Shown here one piece after another: positions 1 to 10,469 of a stretch of 64,000 bases of DNA (the stretch's first letter is position 1; every line of letters begins with the position of its first letter). The stretch lies in the NCBI GenBank assembly GCA_035578175.1, contig JAQMRL010000006.1:61668501-61732500 (forward strand). The letters are read 5' to 3'. Source of the stretch: Catonia carolina. Its lineage: Eukaryota; Arthropoda; Insecta; Hemiptera; Achilidae. The position numbers and the translations under genes were made by a program. The notes below the pieces were generated by a model, which worked only from the letters and a program-made list of their open reading frames with translations, had not been told where the DNA came from and made no database searches.

Positions 1-445
1 CAATATAGGTTACGAGGTCGAGAAACACTGTACAAGGAAAATTAACAATTAATGGAAACAATTAGAAAACGAAGAAAATTCTACGGACACCTGTGTACAA
101 TGGATGACAACCGGTTGGAAAACCTAATTTTTAAGACACTCATACAAAATACCTTAGGTATCGAATGAATGGTTTAAAGAAGTCACAAAGAATATTGTTA
201 ATATTCTGAATAAACCGAGAAAACTTAATGAACCGAACCAATTTGACAACTAATTGCAGATTTTAAAGACTTCCTGAAGAGCAAAAACGGAACTCCGGGT
301 GGACAGTAGAAAGTAAAAAAGCGTACAGTAAACGAATTCTTAGAATGTGGGCTGCAAAAGACCTTCCAGAAATGTCTTAAGTCACCTCACGCGGTCTAAA
401 ATTGGCCCTATACGAGGGGAAAAATCAATTTAGTCATATATAACT
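1..445 (+). mobile_element. LINE 3' end fragment (RTE-like), cut by window start
   Basis: This is the decayed 3' end of a non-LTR retrotransposon. The same sequence recurs at 53270-53690 on this strand and at about 54300-54790 on the other strand. Shared landmarks are 'ggttacgaggtcgagaa', 'ggatgacaaccggttg' and, at the end, 'ttggccctatacgagg'. Broken translation gives Lys/Arg-rich tail pieces (LPEEQKRNSGW, KKAYSKRILRMWAAK) like the basic C-terminal tail of RTE-type insect reverse transcriptases. Stops and frameshifts are frequent, so it is dead. The 5' part lies outside the window. Confidence 0.6.
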
Positions 446-479
446 AGACCAAGAATTTGTTTTGATTAGATGTATTCAT

Positions 480-1145
480 GCGAGGATTTACAGCCCCAGC
501 CGTATCTCTCTTCCTATGCACCACCTTTCTCTGTCTCGCCAGTTCCCATAGGAGAGCCAACGCAAAGACATTGCCTCCTGCACCCCATCCAACCATGTCA
601 CTTCCGGCCTACCCCTCCTTCTTCTACCGGCTGGCATCCACTCTCATACCCTCTTTGGCCACCTACTATCCTCCATCCTCTGCAATTGGCCATACCATTT
701 TAATTGCTTCGGGAATATGGTATCCATAATATTTCCTTGAACGCGGATTCTTCTCCTAATTTCAGAATTCAGAATTCGATTGATCCACGACACACCACAG
801 CTCCGCCTCCGGAAATCCATCTCCACCGCTTTCAGGCGATCCTTCTGTCTCTGTCAATACCCACACTTCCGCAGCATAGGTACACACACTCTTCAGGATA
901 GCATGGTAAATATTTATTTTTGGCTCCTTCCATATTTTATCATTTCAAAGGACAGAATTTAACTGCCCTATAACCCTCCGCTTTCGCGAAATCTTGTTGT
1001 TTTCTTCCGCTGCACTTGTTCCTCTCCCATTAAAGATGACTTCCATGTATTTAAAACTTTCATAGCTTTACTACACCCGTACCCAGCTGAATATCATTTC
1101 CTGGCTCACCAGCAATAAGGTGCACTTGTTTTAATTTAAGATGTA
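480..1145 (-). mobile_element. LINE reverse transcriptase C-terminal fragment
   Basis: Read on the minus strand, this gives pieces of the thumb and C-terminal part of an insect endonuclease/reverse transcriptase: RRSCGVSWINRILNSEIRRR, then KQLKWYGQLQRMEDSRWPKR, then GRRRRGRPEVTWLDGVQEAM. Arg-rich GRxRRGRP followed by a W..D stretch is characteristic of this LINE group. In-frame stops (for example after the WPKRV residues) and frameshifts toward 1100 show a pseudogene. The domain order, running from 1145 down to 480, sets the orientation. The clade (RTE or Jockey-like) is not certain. Confidence 0.75.
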
Positions 1146-1149
1146 ATTT

Positions 1150-2355
1150 CATCTTAAAATTTCTAGATTTTGAGATACAGAAGATGCAAAAATACGTGAG
1201 TAGATGTTTAGCCGAAGGTGATTTAGGAAAGGAATCGATATTACTTTATGAACCATATTCAATAACTATTGTATTTCTGAGAAGGAAGTAATAAGATATA
1301 ATTTTTCCCTTTCATTATTTTGTTCTTTCAATTTAGTAAAGATAATTTTCGTTATTAATTAAACTGGAGTATTATAAGGGAGATATAAAAAGCGTATATT
1401 GATATGAACAGTAGCAGGTATCAGAAACAAGAGTAGTAATTATTTTGGTAGCCTCAGGCGGTTGATATACTCGCTTTTCATTTAACTCAATTAGAAATCT
1501 CATTAACCAATTAGAAACCTGTAGTAACAATGCTGCTGAAACATACAACGTGGTGAACAGAAACACAATTGACCGCACGTATTCAAACGTATACGTGCTT
1601 TCTCATCTAATGATCTTCTTTTTCCTAAATGAAAAATTAAAAGAAAATCCAATGAGATTCTTTTTTAAGCACCTGTATGCTCTTTACATTACCTTAACAT
1701 TTATCTTCAAATTATCAAAAGTCATTGCTCACATAACCATTTATACTACAGTATTAATTTTTTAAACATTACAGAATTATATATCTACCGTTTAATGAAT
1801 TCTTATTTTATCTGTTTATTAGCAGTATCCGGCGCGCGTTGCTACGTCCAAGAAAATCAACACATGTTTTTAATTGAAAATATTAAATTAATTTATTTTA
1901 TCTTATATTAATGCTTGGGGATGATGCTCTTAATGCTCTTCCTCCTCCATTTATTTGACTCCACGCTCCAAAAGTAAACCAAGTTTGGAATATGTTAAAA
2001 ATTTAAAAGTAGTTGTTAAACGTATCATTAAATCCTAAATAGGTAATAAATATAATGTTATAATTTTTTTTTAGATATTCCAAGGGGAATTACAATTATC
2101 AGGGATTCTAGTTTTTGGATTGTACATTTTTAATAACCGTGTTCGAGTAATAAGTAAGCTACAGCATACAGGTACAGCATTTTAATGTAGATACGTATCT
2201 AAATTCTTGTATAATTGAATGCGAGATGTAATGTGAGATATTTAGCATCAGAGTCTACAAAACCATTAATTAACTAGAAGATTTAGGAAAAGTTAAGATC
2301 AAAAAATTTGTACCTGGAAAAATACTGAATTTGGTGCAAGTGTAAGCTTTTTTTG
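1150..2355. other. AT-rich stretch without recognised features
   Basis: No convincing coding region, RNA gene or repeat boundary was seen. The open frames here are short, biased to Phe/Ile/Lys/Asn, and look like chance ORFs in AT-rich DNA. Confidence 0.5.
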
Positions 2356-2359
2356 TATC

Positions 2360-3220
2360 TGAGGCGGCTAGAAAAACTTGTGTTCACTCCCTCGCGGTGG
2401 GGGGGAAGTATTGTTGGACTCAATTGAGGCGTCCTCGTCCAGTCCCCAGGAGGCCGCAACCGCATACCGACCAAAAACCCGCCGCCTGGCCACTTGATCC
2501 GACATCAGCAAAAATACTTCACTTCCCTCGGAACTGTTGATATAATACAAGGGAAATGTCGGGTTAAAATTACACATTGTCAGCGTGGCGTGGAATGGAA
2601 CGGTAGTCTGATTCCCCTATCTCTGACCAACACTCGTTCTCTCACTTTCATCATCTCTTTCATCACCAGCTCAGGAAATAAGTGTGCTTATTTTATGAGT
2701 TTAAGGCAGGATTGATTTACGTAGGGAGAGAGGGATCCCGCTGATCTCCTAATGTCTCCACCCTCCACAGTCTCTTGATCACCCTCTTTCCAAACTGAGC
2801 GACCAACTTCCAGCTATCCTCATCTCGTACCATCGCTGATCCTACTCTCTATGGGCTCCACAGCGCAATTTCTATATTCTCAGGTGGCTCCATTCTTCGA
2901 GGCCAAAATAGGGACATGTTTCAAAAATATGAGCAATGGACTCCTCCTCTTCGCTGTCGCATAGTCGACATTTCGGCACTTCAGTAAACTTGAACCTCGT
3001 CAGATATGCTCCAAACCAACCATGCCATGTTAACAACTGCGTTAATTCATGGGTGGTATCACCAAATGTCCTCCTTATCCACACCTCGACTTTCGGAATG
3101 AACCTCCTTGTCCACTCCCCGAACCTAGCCTCACTTCATCTCCTCTGCCACCTGCTGAGTAATCGATTCCAACGTTCCTGTATCAACTCTCTGCTCTTCC
3201 CTTCCGCACGCCACTAACCT
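2360..3220 (-). mobile_element. LINE C-terminal zinc-knuckle region and GC-rich 3' UTR (Jockey/I/R1-type)
   Basis: Minus-strand translation of 2872-3084 contains LTWHGWFGAYLTRF followed by CRLCDSEEEESIAHIFETC. That is a C-x2-C-x9-H-x4-C arrangement like the cysteine/histidine motif behind the reverse transcriptase (and RNase H) of Jockey, I and R1-type LINEs. Toward 2360 the sequence is GC-richer than its surroundings and reads as broken coding sequence plus 3' UTR. Upstream pieces of the frame continue to about 3220 with stops. It is a dead 5'-truncated copy. Confidence 0.65.
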
Positions 3221-3280
3221 GTAAGCCACTTGTAATCAGATTTTATGTATTTGTGATAAATATGTCCGAAGGGTTTCTTC

Positions 3281-3681
3281 TTGTTGTTGTTTAGGTCCTC
3301 AGCCGAAAGGACAGTTTGAACCTGTACTAGGCTTTACTAAGTAAAACAAGGAGTGAGGTGGTTTACCATTGTTTTCCTCACTGAGTGGAAAAGTATACTT
3401 GTCAGCATGCCAGACCATCTGAAAATTATCTACGTTCCACCCTGCAAATGACACCTTCATTTCATTCACCACAGGGTCGGGTTGTATAATGAAATTCATT
3501 ACCGTCAGAGGAAATTACTGCAGTTAGTTTATCTTTTACGCCTCTACCTTTTCTGTTCTTGAATGCTTCGGTCACATAACTGGCTGATCATGTGATAAGA
3601 AACAGAACTATTTTTGTAGCTCTCCCTGGAACTAGCAGATTACGTGCAAATAATTTAACACTCCACCTGCCTGTTATGGGG
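3281..3681 (-). mobile_element. Family A short interspersed element (near full length)
   Basis: This is one of about 14 copies in the window. On the plus strand it runs from 'ttgttgttgtttaggtc' to 'ccacctgcctgttatgggg'. I orient it on the minus strand because it then ends in an AAC-rich tail like retrotransposed SINEs. A frame on the minus strand (3299-3499, starting MNFIIQPDPVVNE) is partly open in several copies. No clear RNA polymerase III A/B boxes were recognised, so the origin of the head is unknown. Confidence 0.8.
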
Positions 3682-3684
3682 AAT

Positions 3685-4735
3685 AATAACAGATTTTTTC
3701 ATAGGAAATAAAAATATACTCATTTCCTTATGACTTTGTATCAAAATTATCCACCCACTGATATAAAATCGATAAACTCAAAACTAAGCGTAGGACTTAT
3801 AAAAATCACAATGTATACAAATTCATTTTATTAAACTTACGTCATTAATATATGTATTATTACAAAGATTTTACATCTTCTAGAAACATTTACACATTTC
3901 TTTTACCCAATTTTATGAGTTGGAAATAAACAAGCAAACTTATGATTTTAACCTCTAAAAAATCTGATAATTTTTACCAATAAGTAAACGACCACACGTG
4001 TAGACTACTTTTTCTTTATCTTGTTTTTAAACATGTTTTTCATAATGTACGTTATGGTAAAATAAAAACAGGAACGATAACCGATGTGTTCTTTTTTTTA
4101 AGGTTCATTAGCCTCTAAACTTTTTAGTAATAAAACTGCATTACGCATAAATAAAGCATGACTACTGTCGTGTAAATCGGGAGTATCATATAACATGGTT
4201 GGTTTACCTCCCACTGTTTCTGATATGGATCGTCCAAAATTTTCTGACATCTTAAAAACATTTTAACAGTACTTCCCAACAAAAATTTTCTAGGACCCCT
4301 CATCAATTCGCTATTATTGCAAGGTCCCCTAAATCTTTAAATTCGTAAAACTGATTTTCTCACATAAATAGTTACTGACACTTGCATTAACAGTATTTCA
4401 TTTACAGTTATGAGGGAACTGGTCTAATAAAATAAGACGTAAAACATTTTTGTGTTGAGTTATTTATATTTTACACTTATTGTTGTAGTGCTCGCCTTGA
4501 AAACAGCCCCCTGTGAAGACCAGTTGTCCCTCAACCAATTTAACAAAATTTTTTATTAACATCGCAAGTCCATTTCTGTTTAATTTGTAAATTATTATAA
4601 ATGCAAGAGCCTACTATACGTGGCATAACACTGTTATAAAAATCCAAAGATCGTCAAAAAATAATTTCCCAATCTTCACTTGGAGCCAAAATAGCACTTT
4701 TTTTAATGGTCACCATATTAAAACGGAAAGTGAGT
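3685..4735. other. AT-rich stretch without recognised features
   Basis: Unassigned sequence. A few short frames (for example 4124-4306 minus) have no recognisable motif. Confidence 0.45.
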
Positions 4736-4739
4736 TTTT

Positions 4740-5060
4740 ACTTTTTAAATATTCACATTGCTCAAAGCGAGAGGAGAGTAGATTGGAAGCATCTGAAATG
4801 AAATTTCTTCGACTTACTATGGGTGTAGTAGAGAAGATCGTTACAGGAATGAACTCAACATCTTCTCTATAAACGACAAGGTATCTCAGAACAGAGTGCA
4901 GTGGTTAAAGCATATAAACAGAGTGCAGGAGAATAGGATACCTGAGCAGACACTGGGCTATAAGCCGGAGGGCAGGAGAGAAAGAGGACGCCCGAGAAAG
5001 AGATTGGTAGATTTAAGAGGTTCGGAACAGGCAGAAATGCCTAATCCTTGAAAGGCAGAA
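4740..5060 (+). mobile_element. LINE reverse transcriptase C-terminal fragment
   Basis: Plus-strand translation gives KREESRLEASEMKFLRLTMG, then after frameshifts ISRRAGEKEDARERDW and a final IEVRNRQKCLIL-like piece. This matches the 'R..EAAEMRFLR ... GRRxRGRPRKRW' layout of insect LINE reverse transcriptases. The ending 'aatgcctaatccttga' resembles the ends of the copies at 56335 and 13410, which suggests related LINEs. Several frameshifts and stops make it a pseudogene. Confidence 0.75.
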
Positions 5061-5064
5061 AAAG

Positions 5065-5975
5065 AAGACATTGCTGAAAAACCTGTGATCTTTAACATAG
5101 TACTTAAATCTCTTTTTTTATGTCGTAGTCTGTATAAAAGTAACAGATGTTTAAAAAGTAGGCCTACACTATCATAAAACCTGCTAAAAACTGGGTACTT
5201 TTACCCGTAAATTGCTGTATCGCCGACAGATTTGAAAATAAAAAAAAATTTAACGAATGAACGCAGGAAAGAACAGGCTTTAATTTTTAGTAGCATAAAA
5301 TGTTTCTGTTTGACTGGGAACAGTCCGACAAGTTCCGAATGATTTGGGAACAGTGTAGAGGACTCAGTTTATCACCAACGACGGACATCCCTGGCGCTGA
5401 TAAAGGAACGCAAGTACCCCGCCTAACTTTTATTTTAATTTTAATTTGTGAGAAATAATTTAACCGAGAAAATGTATTTTATTACTAAAAAGGATAATTA
5501 ATTAAATTTAATTAATATTATAAACTTTTCCGGTTTTTATATATTATTACGAAATATAATGAATATTTATATGTCTAAGAAACTCTTCCCACAAATTAGA
5601 AGTCATCTAAATTGAATGTGTCATTATCTAAGACTAAAATTATTTAAGTATTATTGTATATTATAAAAAAACATACAAATCCTTTTTAAAAAAACATATT
5701 ATAGTACGGTTGTAGGGCCTATAGGAAACTAGAAATATAATCTAATCTTTTTAATATTTTTTTAAAGAATGTAGTCCTATATGCAATTAAACTCTATTAT
5801 TAAACATTTAGAACGGAAGTAAGATTATCTAATCAAAATTTTTGTTTATATTGTGTTGGTCCTACTATGAATATTGTTGATGATGTAATATATTGTTATT
5901 GTTTTACATTGGACGTTTTTTACGCTCTCTTTTCCTTCCGTTACTCGTTCAATGGTAAATTTTTACTTTCTCTTT
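5065..5975. other. AT-rich stretch without recognised features
   Basis: Unassigned, with long A/T runs. No coding or RNA signal was seen. Confidence 0.45.
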
Positions 5976-5980
5976 CCCTG

Positions 5981-6225
5981 TTGTTGTTGTTTAGGTCTTC
6001 AGCCAAAAGGCTGGTTTGAATATCTAGAGGCTTTACTAAGACTAACGAGGATTGAGGTAGCTTACGTATGCCTTCCTCACCGAGTTGAAAAGTATGCTTA
6101 CCAGCATGCCAGGCCCTCTGAAAAGCACATACTTTCCACCCTGCAAATGACTCCTTCATTTCATTCACCACAGGGTCTGGCTGTATAATGAAATCCATTA
6201 CTCTTAGAGGAGATAACTTTGACTA
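5981..6225 (-). mobile_element. Family A copy, tail-side half (interrupted)
   Basis: This matches other family A copies from 'ttgttgttgtttaggtc' to 'gaggagataactttgacta', where homology stops abruptly. It resumes at 7252. The break is caused by the inserted element at 6226-7251. A minus-strand frame beginning MDFIIQPDPVVNEMKE is still open through this half. Confidence 0.85.
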
Positions 6226-7251
6226 CTATCGGTTTCATAATTATAGACACTCGAGTTTGAACCCTTGCATCTCCAAAACTATGTGTCGGGTTTAACATAC
6301 TTTACATAAAAATTTAGCTCATTTTATTCTGCGTTGGCCCATAATAATCCTATATTTTTAATTCTGTTTGAAAAGTGCCATATCGAGGTTGGAAGACAAA
6401 AAGACCCGTTTTTTTTGCTACCGCAACAAATGTCATGCGTTTAGAGGCGTGCAGCTCGATAATTATTTAATCGAAAAGTTTGAAATTTTAACACAACATA
6501 GACAATTATATTCTTGCATCGTAAACGAAATTTAAAATTTGTACGTACTTAAATTTTGATTTATTAAAAATATTCTGAACCTATGCTATCTCGGTAACCG
6601 CTCGATCGTTCAGCACAGGCAAACTATAATTTTATTCAGCGTAAAAAACTTAGTACGGGTATGATAATAACATGAAATATTGATTGGCCAATGTTGTAAT
6701 AGAATTTTTAAAATATTGAAAAATAGACTTGGTAATGCGGGGTGGGCGCTACTAACCATGTTGCCTGAATCTGACTGTCTACCTGAATTGACGATGCAGT
6801 CTGACAATTCAAGTAGACAGTCCTACAGGATGTCACGTACTCAAACTGGCAAAATGGATAGTAGTGCCCACCTCCCCGCATTACCAAGTCTATTTAAAAA
6901 AAATTCTTCCCCAACATTGCCCAACATTGGCGTACAAATTTTAAATTTTGTACACGATGCAAGAATATAATTGTCTATGTTCTGTTAAAATTTCAAACTT
7001 TTCGGTCAAATAATTGTCGAGTCATTTGCCTCCGAACGCATGAAATTTGTTGCGGTAGCAAAAAACTGGGTCTTTTTTTCTTCCAACCTTGATATGGGAA
7101 TTTGTAAACAAGATTGAAAATATAGGATTATTATGGGCCAACGCAAAATAAAATGAGCTAAATTTTGATGTAAAGTATGATGAAATCCGACTCATAATTT
7201 TGTAGATGGAAGGGTTTCAAACTCGGGTGTCTACGATTATGAAACCGATAG
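6226..7251. mobile_element. Long terminal-inverted-repeat (foldback-like) DNA element, TA target
   Basis: The two ends are inverted copies: the left begins 'ctatcggtttcataat' and the right ends 'attatgaaaccgatag'. The arms continue as imperfect inverted repeats for roughly 320 bp (6226-6545 and 6935-7251). Inner inverted segments lie at 6725-6760/6853-6894 and 6774-6790/6804-6822, so nearly the whole 1026 bp could fold on itself. It is flanked by TA at 6224-6225 and 7252-7253. Removing it restores a family A sequence ('gactagagtctttt' against consensus 'gactagtgtctttt'), which proves the TA target. No transposase is encoded, so it is non-autonomous and probably Tc1/mariner-type. Confidence 0.9.
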
Positions 7252-7406
7252 TAGAGTCTTTTAGACTCAATCTCTTCTGTTCTTAAATGCTTCAGTCATA
7301 GAATTGGCTGACCATGTGATAAGAAACAGAATTATTTTTTGTAGCCCTCCCTGGAACTAGCAGATTGAGTACAAATAAATTAATACTCCACCTGCCTGTT
7401 GTGGGC
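7252..7406 (-). mobile_element. Family A copy, head-side half (interrupted)
   Basis: This resumes the family A sequence interrupted at 6225, from 'agagtcttttagactc' to 'ccacctgcctgttgtgggc'. Together with 5981-6225 it makes one near full-length element. Confidence 0.85.
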
Positions 7407-7439
7407 TTGTACACATACTATTAGGGTTTAAATTAAAGG

Positions 7440-8250
7440 AATATAGTATAAATAAGTAATAAATTATTTTATCCTTTTATTCATTTACAAATTAAATTTT
7501 AAATTTACATACATTATGTATGTACATAGATATATTTTAAGTAGGTACAATATTTTTAAATTAAAATAGTGTAATTAGCCGAATTACTACAAATAAAAAT
7601 TATAATAAATTATAATGTGGCATTTATCGCTAAGGTCCGTTTCGGGATCTAGGTTATTAAATAATTAATACACTAAAGTTTATAATTACAAATATTTATT
7701 ACACTAAACGATTTATAAAATAAATAATAAACTAATTATAATAAAGTAATACAATAAATAACTTAATAATTTACTTTAAAAATAAATAATAAACAATAGA
7801 TAATAATTTAATAATTTACTTAGGACTACCTACAATCAATTTTACAATACACATACATACAAAACACAGAAACTGAATTCACAAAAACTGCACATTAATT
7901 TTACACATTACACACACAAAGACAGTATAACAATCATTGACCAACACAATGCTCGGAATCGTTAACCTGAATTAACGCCCCGATAATCGCTCGTCGAAGA
8001 TCAAACGAATAATAACTGGACTGCACTCGGGGGTCTCTTTATATACTCATTTAAAAAGATCATTCCAGAAAAAGTAGAGATACCATGCAAACAATAAAGT
8101 ACAAAAAAGAACCCTTTTAAGTGAATGCTAGAAAAATCCAATGTAAACAAGTCAACAATAGGTCTTACTGTAAATAGAATAAAATTTGTTACGGGTCCCT
8201 TTTATAACAGTTTTACAATACCCGACCTCTTATCCTACACGATAGTTATT
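7440..8250 (-). other. Possible LTR or promoter-bearing region
   Basis: On the minus strand a TATA box ('gagtatataaagag', about 8036-8049) is followed about 30 bases later by a possible initiator near 'gcagtccagtta'. After that comes an AT-rich stretch with several AATAAA signals toward 7500. This order (promoter, leader, polyadenylation signals) fits an LTR, but I see no clean LTR termini, second copy or primer-binding site. It could equally be an unrelated promoter-like stretch. Confidence 0.3.
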
Positions 8251-8397
8251 ACAATTTTTATGAGTAGACATACCTTTATTGTCATTATTGTCCTATTGTC
8301 ACTTATGTTCTATTATTCCTTTTTCATTCTATTATCTACTTTTTACCATTTCATGAAAACGCTAGAACCTTCGCGAACCATCTTTTCCTTCGATGTT

Positions 8398-8545
8398 TTT
8401 TTTTTAATTCCTTTATTTAACGTCGCATCAACTACAACGGTCATTAGCGACGAGGTTGGGGTGTATCTATATATAATGGAGGATGAAATGATTTTTTGTA
8501 ACGTATGAAAATATGCCATGCCTGAGTGGGATTCGAACCCAGGAC
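8398..8545 (-). mobile_element. T1 tRNA-derived SINE, 5'-truncated, with 12 bp target duplication
   Basis: This matches the T1 SINE copies at 21613 and 39450 on the minus strand. It keeps the B box ('gggttcgaatcccac' on the SINE strand) and the LINE-like tail at 8411-8451. It lacks the A-box half of the tRNA-like head. It is bracketed by a perfect duplication 'tccttcgatgtt' at 8386-8397 and 8546-8557, which defines the insertion exactly and shows 5' truncation at integration, as expected for LINE-driven retroposition. Confidence 0.9.
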
Positions 8546-8560
8546 TCCTTCGATGTTGTT

Positions 8561-8563
<3 letters not shown>

Positions 8564-8633
<70 letters not shown>

Positions 8634-8635
8634 GT
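8564..8635. repeat. (TA)n microsatellite
   Basis: About 70 bases of nearly pure TA repeat, interrupted twice by TG. The open frames across it (Tyr-Ile repeats) are artefacts. Confidence 0.95.
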
Positions 8636-8694
8636 ACTACTATCATTTTCGCGTCCATACATTGACAATTTCCTAACAATCTGGAGTCCGAGTG

Positions 8695-8726
8695 CAATTT
8701 GGCGTCCGTATACGGACGCCAAATTG
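8695..8726. repeat. Perfect 32 bp palindrome
   Basis: The sequence is its own reverse complement around the centre 8710/8711. Each 16 bp arm reads 'caatttggcgtccgta'. Nearby at 8647-8657 and 9031-9041 the motif 'tttcgcgtcca' occurs, and a relative ('gacgcgaaattgtcgg') occurs twice at 15291-15337. The palindrome may be the fused end of an inverted-repeat element, but no complete element could be delimited. Confidence 0.9.
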
Positions 8727-8729
8727 TAA

Positions 8730-9570
8730 TCCTTAATAAAAACTTAATAAAAATTTATTGTGACATGGTTTTCGGACGTAATTTTTTTAAACTAAAGTAC
8801 ATAGTTTCGGGCAACTATATTTATTTTTTGAGAATTTTATTGTTACTCAGAGAGACACAAAAAAATAAATAAATTTTGGTACCGGATGCGAAATGGCGGT
8901 GTTTTGAAACTATTTTATACACCGTACCTTGGAGAGTTTCTCACCAGAGTGCTCTCGCTACGCCCCTATGTAAAAATATACGTATATTATGTATATTCTT
9001 ACAAGGACGTCAGTTTCACATCTGCTATCAATTTCGCGTCCACCGGTTAAGAAAATAGACAAAACAAGTTATAAATAAATATTGTGTTGTGTTAAGAAAA
9101 AAAGTTTAAAAGAATAATAAAAACAAATTTTTATTAATCATCGAATTACAATTCTTTCAAAACTGACAATCTAATTTACTAAACATTCAAATAAATATTA
9201 TTCGGCAAATTATTTGATATAAGTAATACAATTAAATTAAAAATAATTATATATTTTTTGATAGAATTAAAAAACTCTCTTTTCCGATAGACGATTTTTT
9301 GGGTTGACAAACTATCCTGGAAGGAAACCGGTGCTGCGCATAGTAGTGTCAGGATTAAATTATTGTTATGGCTGGCAGGATATCTTTCTAAACGCATTGT
9401 ATACACAACGTATATTATACGCAATTTTGAAGAGTTGTCCTCCGCCGTGCTGTCGCCTTCCATACATGAGTCCATCGCACGCCGCTTTGGTTTCTTTTTT
9501 CAAATTAGGCATAAACCTACTGTCAACGAATCCATGAACAAATCCTTTAGTAATTTGTTTACGTCGTTCG
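8730..9570. other. Unassigned stretch with scattered 'gcgtcc' motifs
   Basis: The only structure seen is the motif 'tttcgcgtccaccgg' near 9031 and the related 'ccggatgcgaaatgg' near 8882, in opposite orientations. Together they suggest remnants of an inverted-repeat element. The short frames at 9179-9575 show no known domain. Confidence 0.35.
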
Positions 9571-9576
9571 TTTAGT

Positions 9577-9919
9577 AACCAACGGGTTGGTCTAGTCTAG
9601 AAGAAAAGTCGTCGCCGCAAGTCAGCTGTTTAGCTGACTTTTCGACAGCTTTTCTGACAGCTGATTTTCGGAGATGGAGGTTCCTAGTTTAAATCCTAGT
9701 ATATAGTATAATTGGTTCTTTTATACGAATTTGAATACTAGACAGTGGTTACCAATGTACTTTGATGGTTGGGGGTCAATTAACCATACTCTCTCAGGAA
9801 TGGTCGGCCTGGGTATGTACGAGACTACAGCTCATTTAAACGTCATACATATCATTGGGTCATGGGGTTGCTTATTGTTCTCAATCGAACAAATTGCAAC
9901 CTACACGCATCAGGGATAA
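9577..9919 (+). mobile_element. Family C tRNA-like SINE, full length
   Basis: The head 'gggttggtctagtctag' resembles a tRNA A box, and 'ttcctagtttaaatcctag' downstream resembles a decayed B box. A conserved ~230 bp body follows ('tggttgggggtcaattaacc', 'ggaatggtcggcctgg', 'gtcatggggttgctta'), ending near 'cgcatcagggataaaa'. Similar copies lie at 29901, 51380 and 63951 (plus) and at 18485, 40183 and 63797 (minus). It is non-coding and would depend on a LINE for movement. Confidence 0.8.
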
Positions 9920-10465
9920 AACAAAACAAAAATTTGTTTAAGAATTTTTAACATTTTATTTCACGCTTTTTTTAACATTACACCACCTGACAATTGTCAA
10001 TCAAATATTTCCTGATTACGCTTACGATGTGTAAAAAGAATGCGCATTTTGCTGTTTGCCCACTCTCACTGCAAAATGGTTCAAGTACACTTCCATAATG
10101 CTATTTCGTATCATGTAATATGTCGCCCTAATTACTAGGTTTAGCAGTTTTACAGTAAGTAAATAAAACATTAAAGAGAAAAAACTTTTTCTAAAATATA
10201 AAAAATGAAAAATGGACTAGGAGTAGATTATTATTAGCCTTGTTTTTTGCTTAAAAACAATGCGATAAAAAATTAAACTAAGAAATTCGGGAAATAGCAA
10301 ACTTTACTAGACAGACCTGAACCAAGTAGGCATATTTTAATATTTATTCTGGACCGATTTTCTTTCATTATAAAATTCTGGACAGAGATTACAGATTTCA
10401 GAAAAAAAATGTTAAGGGTAGAATAAAGTACACCCATTCAGTTTTTTCCTTTTTCCCTTACAACA
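9920..10465. other. AT-rich stretch without recognised features
   Basis: No coding, RNA or repeat boundary recognised. Confidence 0.4.
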
Positions 10466-10469
10466 TCTG

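Noticed and set aside
470..962. Plus-strand open frames
   Set aside because: They are antisense shadows of the minus-strand LINE reverse transcriptase at 480-1145.
7440..8250. A definite LTR retrotransposon
   Set aside because: TATA and polyadenylation-like signals are present, but without paired LTRs, a primer-binding site or gag/pol sequence it stays only a low-confidence possibility.
8125..8508. 127-codon plus-strand frame
   Set aside because: Hydrophobic low-complexity composition in AT-rich DNA, and its end overlaps the T1 SINE, so it is not a single gene.
8444..8722. Open frames rich in Tyr-Ile repeats
   Set aside because: They are translations of the TA microsatellite and the adjacent SINE, not genes.
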